DNA from: Saccharothrix tamanrassetensis
Lineage (GTDB): Bacteria; Actinomycetota; Actinomycetes; Mycobacteriales; Pseudonocardiaceae
Assembly (NCBI RefSeq): GCF_014203665.1
Contig: NZ_JACHJN010000015.1
Coordinates: 90,416-154,415, forward strand
Direction of reading: 5' to 3'
Length of the DNA stretch: 64,000 nt
Shown: one piece after another, positions 61,398 through 64,000 of the stretch
Layout of the letters: each line of letters starts with the position of its first letter
Numbering within the stretch: the first letter of the stretch is position 1
The notes under the pieces: generated by a model
What the model was told of the DNA's origin: nothing
What the model saw: the letters and a program-made list of their open reading frames with translations, nothing else
Database searches by the model: none
Made by a program: the position numbers and the translations under genes

Positions 61398-61685
61398 CGG
61401 GGCCATCAGTCACCGCGCGCACGGGCGCCGGTGTGGTGCCCGGACATTCGCTCCGGATCGCATTCCTCCAGTGACTTGGCCCTGTGCCGTATGGACGGGG
61501 TTGGCGCTGGAAGGCACCCGCTCGCCGTGTGACCGAGAACGTCTGTGCTGGTGGACTCCGTATTCGTGCGCGTTTTCGCGACGTCGAAGTCCTCCGGGAG
61601 GCAGGCGAACTGCCTGTCCGCATTCCGTCGGACGGCAGGTCCGCTGGGTCGCGTAGGAGGCGCGGTCCGGTCAGGAAGGACATGT

Positions 61686-63803
61686 GTGAGCAACACCGAT
61701 GTGCTGAGCAGCGAAGCTCCAGCTGCTCCCAACGCCGCAGCCAGTTCCGGAGCCGAGGAGAACGCTCTGACCACCCCTACGAACGGCAGCGCCCCGCCGC
61801 GCAAGCGCGCCGGACTCTCCGGCATGGTGCTCGCCGAACTCCGTGAACTCGCAGGTCAGCTCGGTATCACCGGCACCGCGGGGCTCCGCAAGGGAGACCT
61901 CATCGCGGCCATCAAGGAGCGTCAGGGCGGCACCTCCGGTCGGGGCAGTGCCGCGACGCCGCCGAAGGCCGAGAAGAAGGCCGTCGCCGAGAAGCCGGTA
62001 GCCGACCAGCCCGCTGCCACCGAGGCCCCCGCACCCGCCGCCGGCGTCGAGAAGCCGGTCGACAAGCCGACCCAGCAGCAGCTCGACGTGGCCGATCGCC
62101 CCGCCGGGGGCGAGGAGGAGGGCGGCCGCCGGGGCAACCGCCGGCGCCGTTCCGCGAACCGCCCGGCGGGCAGCCCCGAGGGCGACCGGCCGGCCGCCGT
62201 CGAGGCACCGGCCCAGCCGACGCAGGACCGCCCGGCGCAGGAGCGCCAGGACCGTCCGCAGCAGGACCGCGGCGACCAGCGCGGCGACCGCCAGGACCGC
62301 GGCGAGCAGCGCGAACAGCGCCAGGACCGCGGCGAGCGCCAGGACCGCGGTGAACGGCAGGACCGCGGCGAGCGCCAGGACCGTGGCGACCGCGGCGACC
62401 GGCAGGACCGCGGTGACCGAGGCAACCGCCGCGACCGCGGCGACCGGGACGGCGGCCGTGACCGCGACGGTGGCCGTGACCGTGACGGTGGCCGCGACCG
62501 CGATCGCGACCAGAACCGCAACCGCCAGAACGTCCACAACGTCCAGGACGACCAGGACGACGAGGACGGCGGCCGTCGTGGCCGCCGCTTCCGCGACCGC
62601 CGCCGTCGTGGCGGTCGTGGCGACGGCACGACCGGCAGCACGGACACCGAGGTGCGCGAGGACGACGTCCTGCTCCCGGTGGCGGGCATCCTGGACGTGC
62701 TGGAGAACTACGCGTTCGTCCGCACGTCCGGCTACCTGGCCGGTCCGAACGACGTCTACGTGTCGCTGTCGCTGGTCCGCAAGTACGGCCTGCGGCGCGG
62801 CGACGCGCTCATCGGCGCCGTCCGCCAGCCGCGCGAGGGCGAGCAGCAGCGGCAGAAGTTCAACCCGCTGGTGCGCGTCGACAAGATCAACGGGCTGGAC
62901 CCGGAGGAGTCGAAGAACCGCCCCGACTTCACCAAGCTGACCCCGCTGTACCCGAACGAGCGCCTGCGCCTCGAAACGGAACCGCACATCCTGACGACCC
63001 GCGTCATCGACCTGGTAATGCCGATCGGCAAGGGTCAGCGCGCGCTGGTCGTCTCGCCGCCGAAGGCCGGCAAGACGTCCGTCCTGCAGTCGATCGCGAA
63101 CGCGATCACGAAGAACAACCCGGAGTGCCACCTGATGGTGGTCCTGGTGGACGAGCGCCCCGAGGAAGTCACCGACATGCAGCGCTCGGTGAAGGGCGAG
63201 GTCATCGCCTCCACCTTCGACCGGCCGCCGTCGGACCACACGACGATCTCGGAGTTGGCCATCGAGCGCGCCAAGCGCCTGGTCGAGATGGGCCACGACG
63301 TCGTCGTGCTGCTCGACTCGATCACCCGCCTGGGCCGTGCCTACAACCTGGCCGCCCCGGCCAGCGGCCGGATCCTGTCCGGTGGCGTCGACTCGACCGC
63401 GCTGTACCCGCCGAAGCGCTTCCTCGGCGCGGCGCGGAACATCGAGGGCGGCGGTAGCCTGACCGTGATCGCCACGGCCCTGGTCGAGACCGGGTCCGCG
63501 GGCGACAGCGTGATCTTCGAGGAGTTCAAGGGCACCGGCAACGCCGAGCTCAAGCTGGACCGGAAGATCGCCGACAAGCGCACCTTCCCGGCGGTGGACG
63601 TCGACTCGTCCGGTACCCGCAAGGAAGACCTGCTGCTTTCCCCCGACGAGCTGGCAGTGATGCACAAGCTCCGCCGGGTCCTGCACGCACTCGACAGCCA
63701 GCAGGCCATCGACCTGCTCCTGGACCGACTCCGCAAGAGCCGGACCAACATCGAGTTCCTCATGCAGGTGGCCAAGACGACCCCCGGCGCGGACAACGAC
63801 TGA
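61686..63803 (+). CDS. rho: Transcription termination factor Rho with R/D/G-rich insertion
   Basis: 705 residues, far longer than E. coli Rho (about 420), as usual in high-GC Gram-positives. Rho_N domain ~40-80 (MVLAELRELAGQLGITG). A low-complexity insertion ~85-318 ends in repeats of the type QDRGERQDRGE / DRDGGRDRDGG and RRGRRFRDRRRRGGRG, basic and probably RNA-binding or phase-separating. The RNA-binding and ATPase core follow: LPVAGILDVLENYAFVRTSG, VVSPPKAGKTSVLQSIANAI (P-loop), VVLVDERPEEVTDM and VVLLDSITRLGRAYN. GTG 61686 behind AGGAAGGA is the start; an upstream in-frame ATG lacks a ribosome site. Confidence 0.95.
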   Translation: MSNTDVLSSEAPAAPNAAASSGAEENALTTPTNGSAPPRKRAGLSGMVLAELRELAGQLGITGTAGLRKGDLIAAIKERQGGTSGRGSAATPPKAEKKAVAEKPVADQPAATEAPAPAAGVEKPVDKPTQQQLDVADRPAGGEEEGGRRGNRRRRSANRPAGSPEGDRPAAVEAPAQPTQDRPAQERQDRPQQDRGDQRGDRQDRGEQREQRQDRGERQDRGERQDRGERQDRGDRGDRQDRGDRGNRRDRGDRDGGRDRDGGRDRDGGRDRDRDQNRNRQNVHNVQDDQDDEDGGRRGRRFRDRRRRGGRGDGTTGSTDTEVREDDVLLPVAGILDVLENYAFVRTSGYLAGPNDVYVSLSLVRKYGLRRGDALIGAVRQPREGEQQRQKFNPLVRVDKINGLDPEESKNRPDFTKLTPLYPNERLRLETEPHILTTRVIDLVMPIGKGQRALVVSPPKAGKTSVLQSIANAITKNNPECHLMVVLVDERPEEVTDMQRSVKGEVIASTFDRPPSDHTTISELAIERAKRLVEMGHDVVVLLDSITRLGRAYNLAAPASGRILSGGVDSTALYPPKRFLGAARNIEGGGSLTVIATALVETGSAGDSVIFEEFKGTGNAELKLDRKIADKRTFPAVDVDSSGTRKEDLLLSPDELAVMHKLRRVLHALDSQQAIDLLLDRLRKSRTNIEFLMQVAKTTPGADND

Positions 63804-63825
63804 CGTCCCCGCCAGAACCGTCAGA

Positions 63826-63857
63826 AAAGGCCCACCCGACCAGTCGGGTGGGCCTTT
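63826..63857 (+). terminator. Strong hairpin terminator after rho
   Basis: Perfect 15-bp stem AAAGGCCCACCCGAC (63826-63840) / GTCGGGTGGGCCTTT (63843-63857) with a 2-nt loop and a short T run inside the 3' arm. 22 bases after the rho stop. Confidence 0.9.
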
Positions 63858-63959
63858 CGCCTATCCGAACCCACTACCCCGCCCAAGTCGCGCACCGCGC
63901 ACACCCCTGCCGTGCTGTGTGTCATCCCCGTATGGCCTGCGCGCAGCGAACCGCGCTTG

Positions 63960-64000
63960 TCTTGGGGGTGCAAGCACGCTTTTCGCTTGCACCCCCAAGA
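63960..64000. repeat. 16-bp perfect inverted repeat at the window edge
   Basis: TCTTGGGGGTGCAAGC (63960-63975), 9-nt loop, GCTTGCACCCCCAAGA (63985-64000). The stem may continue past the edge. Probably a terminator for a gene beyond the window; the ~100 bases between it and the rho terminator hold nothing else visible. Confidence 0.6.

Noticed and set aside
62270..62520. Repeat array that at first looks like CRISPR
   Set aside because: The repeats are in frame with rho, vary in length and encode DRGE/RDG residues; there are no unique spacers and no cas genes.
61671..63686. 671-codon minus-strand frame opposite rho
   Set aside because: Its Val/Ala repeats mirror the R/D/G repeats of rho.

Overview
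The window is high-GC actinobacterial DNA (strong G/C third positions, many GTG starts, ATGA/GTGA gene overlaps, DUF574-type methyltransferase, YbaB/WXG operon). The gene set is most like the Pseudonocardiales (Saccharothrix, Lentzea or Actinosynnema relatives). The genus is inferred from gene content only.

Layout. 0-14 kb is soil-saprophyte accessory content: the end of a GH3 beta-glucosidase, a MarR-controlled EamA exporter, two small membrane proteins, a secreted endonuclease I, a ROK regulator divergent from a very large secreted GH92 alpha-mannosidase, an AraC regulator, a CDF metal exporter and an EphD-like hydrolase/SDR fusion. At 14.08 kb a tRNA-Arg(CCG) is followed at once by a truncated integrase. 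The next 4.5 kb is an integration scar: broken TetR, Imm1 and IS630 pieces around one intact secreted AttH/CrtC-like gene with a clear promoter/operator, ending in a secreted ricin-like protein. 19.6-29.2 kb holds gdhA and a complete four-gene Wadjet-type (SMC-like) plasmid-defence operon in the order jetD-jetA-jetB-jetC.

29.7-35.0 kb is a coupled operon of four enzymes: FAD dehydrogenase, Gfo/Idh/MocA oxidoreductase, an unrecognised protein with a hexapeptide-like C-terminus, and UDP-glucose dehydrogenase. It looks like a small sugar or carboxylate modification pathway. Convergent to it, 35.8-42.5 kb carries the most striking locus: aspartate kinase, a Pls-type membrane NRPS (A-T, six membrane segments, three soluble C-domains) and a diaminobutyrate aminotransferase, all joined by 4-nt overlaps. 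Together they read as a pathway from aspartate to a cationic homopolymer of 2,4-diaminobutyrate, with a dedicated kinase whose ACT effector loops are altered.

43.7-46.0 kb is a four-gene YbaB / DUF2580 / WXG-like / membrane operon of the type VII secretion substrate kind. 46-55 kb has an RNA/DNA methyltransferase, an MHYT membrane sensor, a GGDEF protein with a decayed EAL domain, a DUF574 methyltransferase, a P450, and a DUF3105-DUF305 pair. 55-63.8 kb is the conserved core operon argS-lysA-hom-thrC-thrB followed by rho with its R/D/G-rich insertion and a strong terminator.
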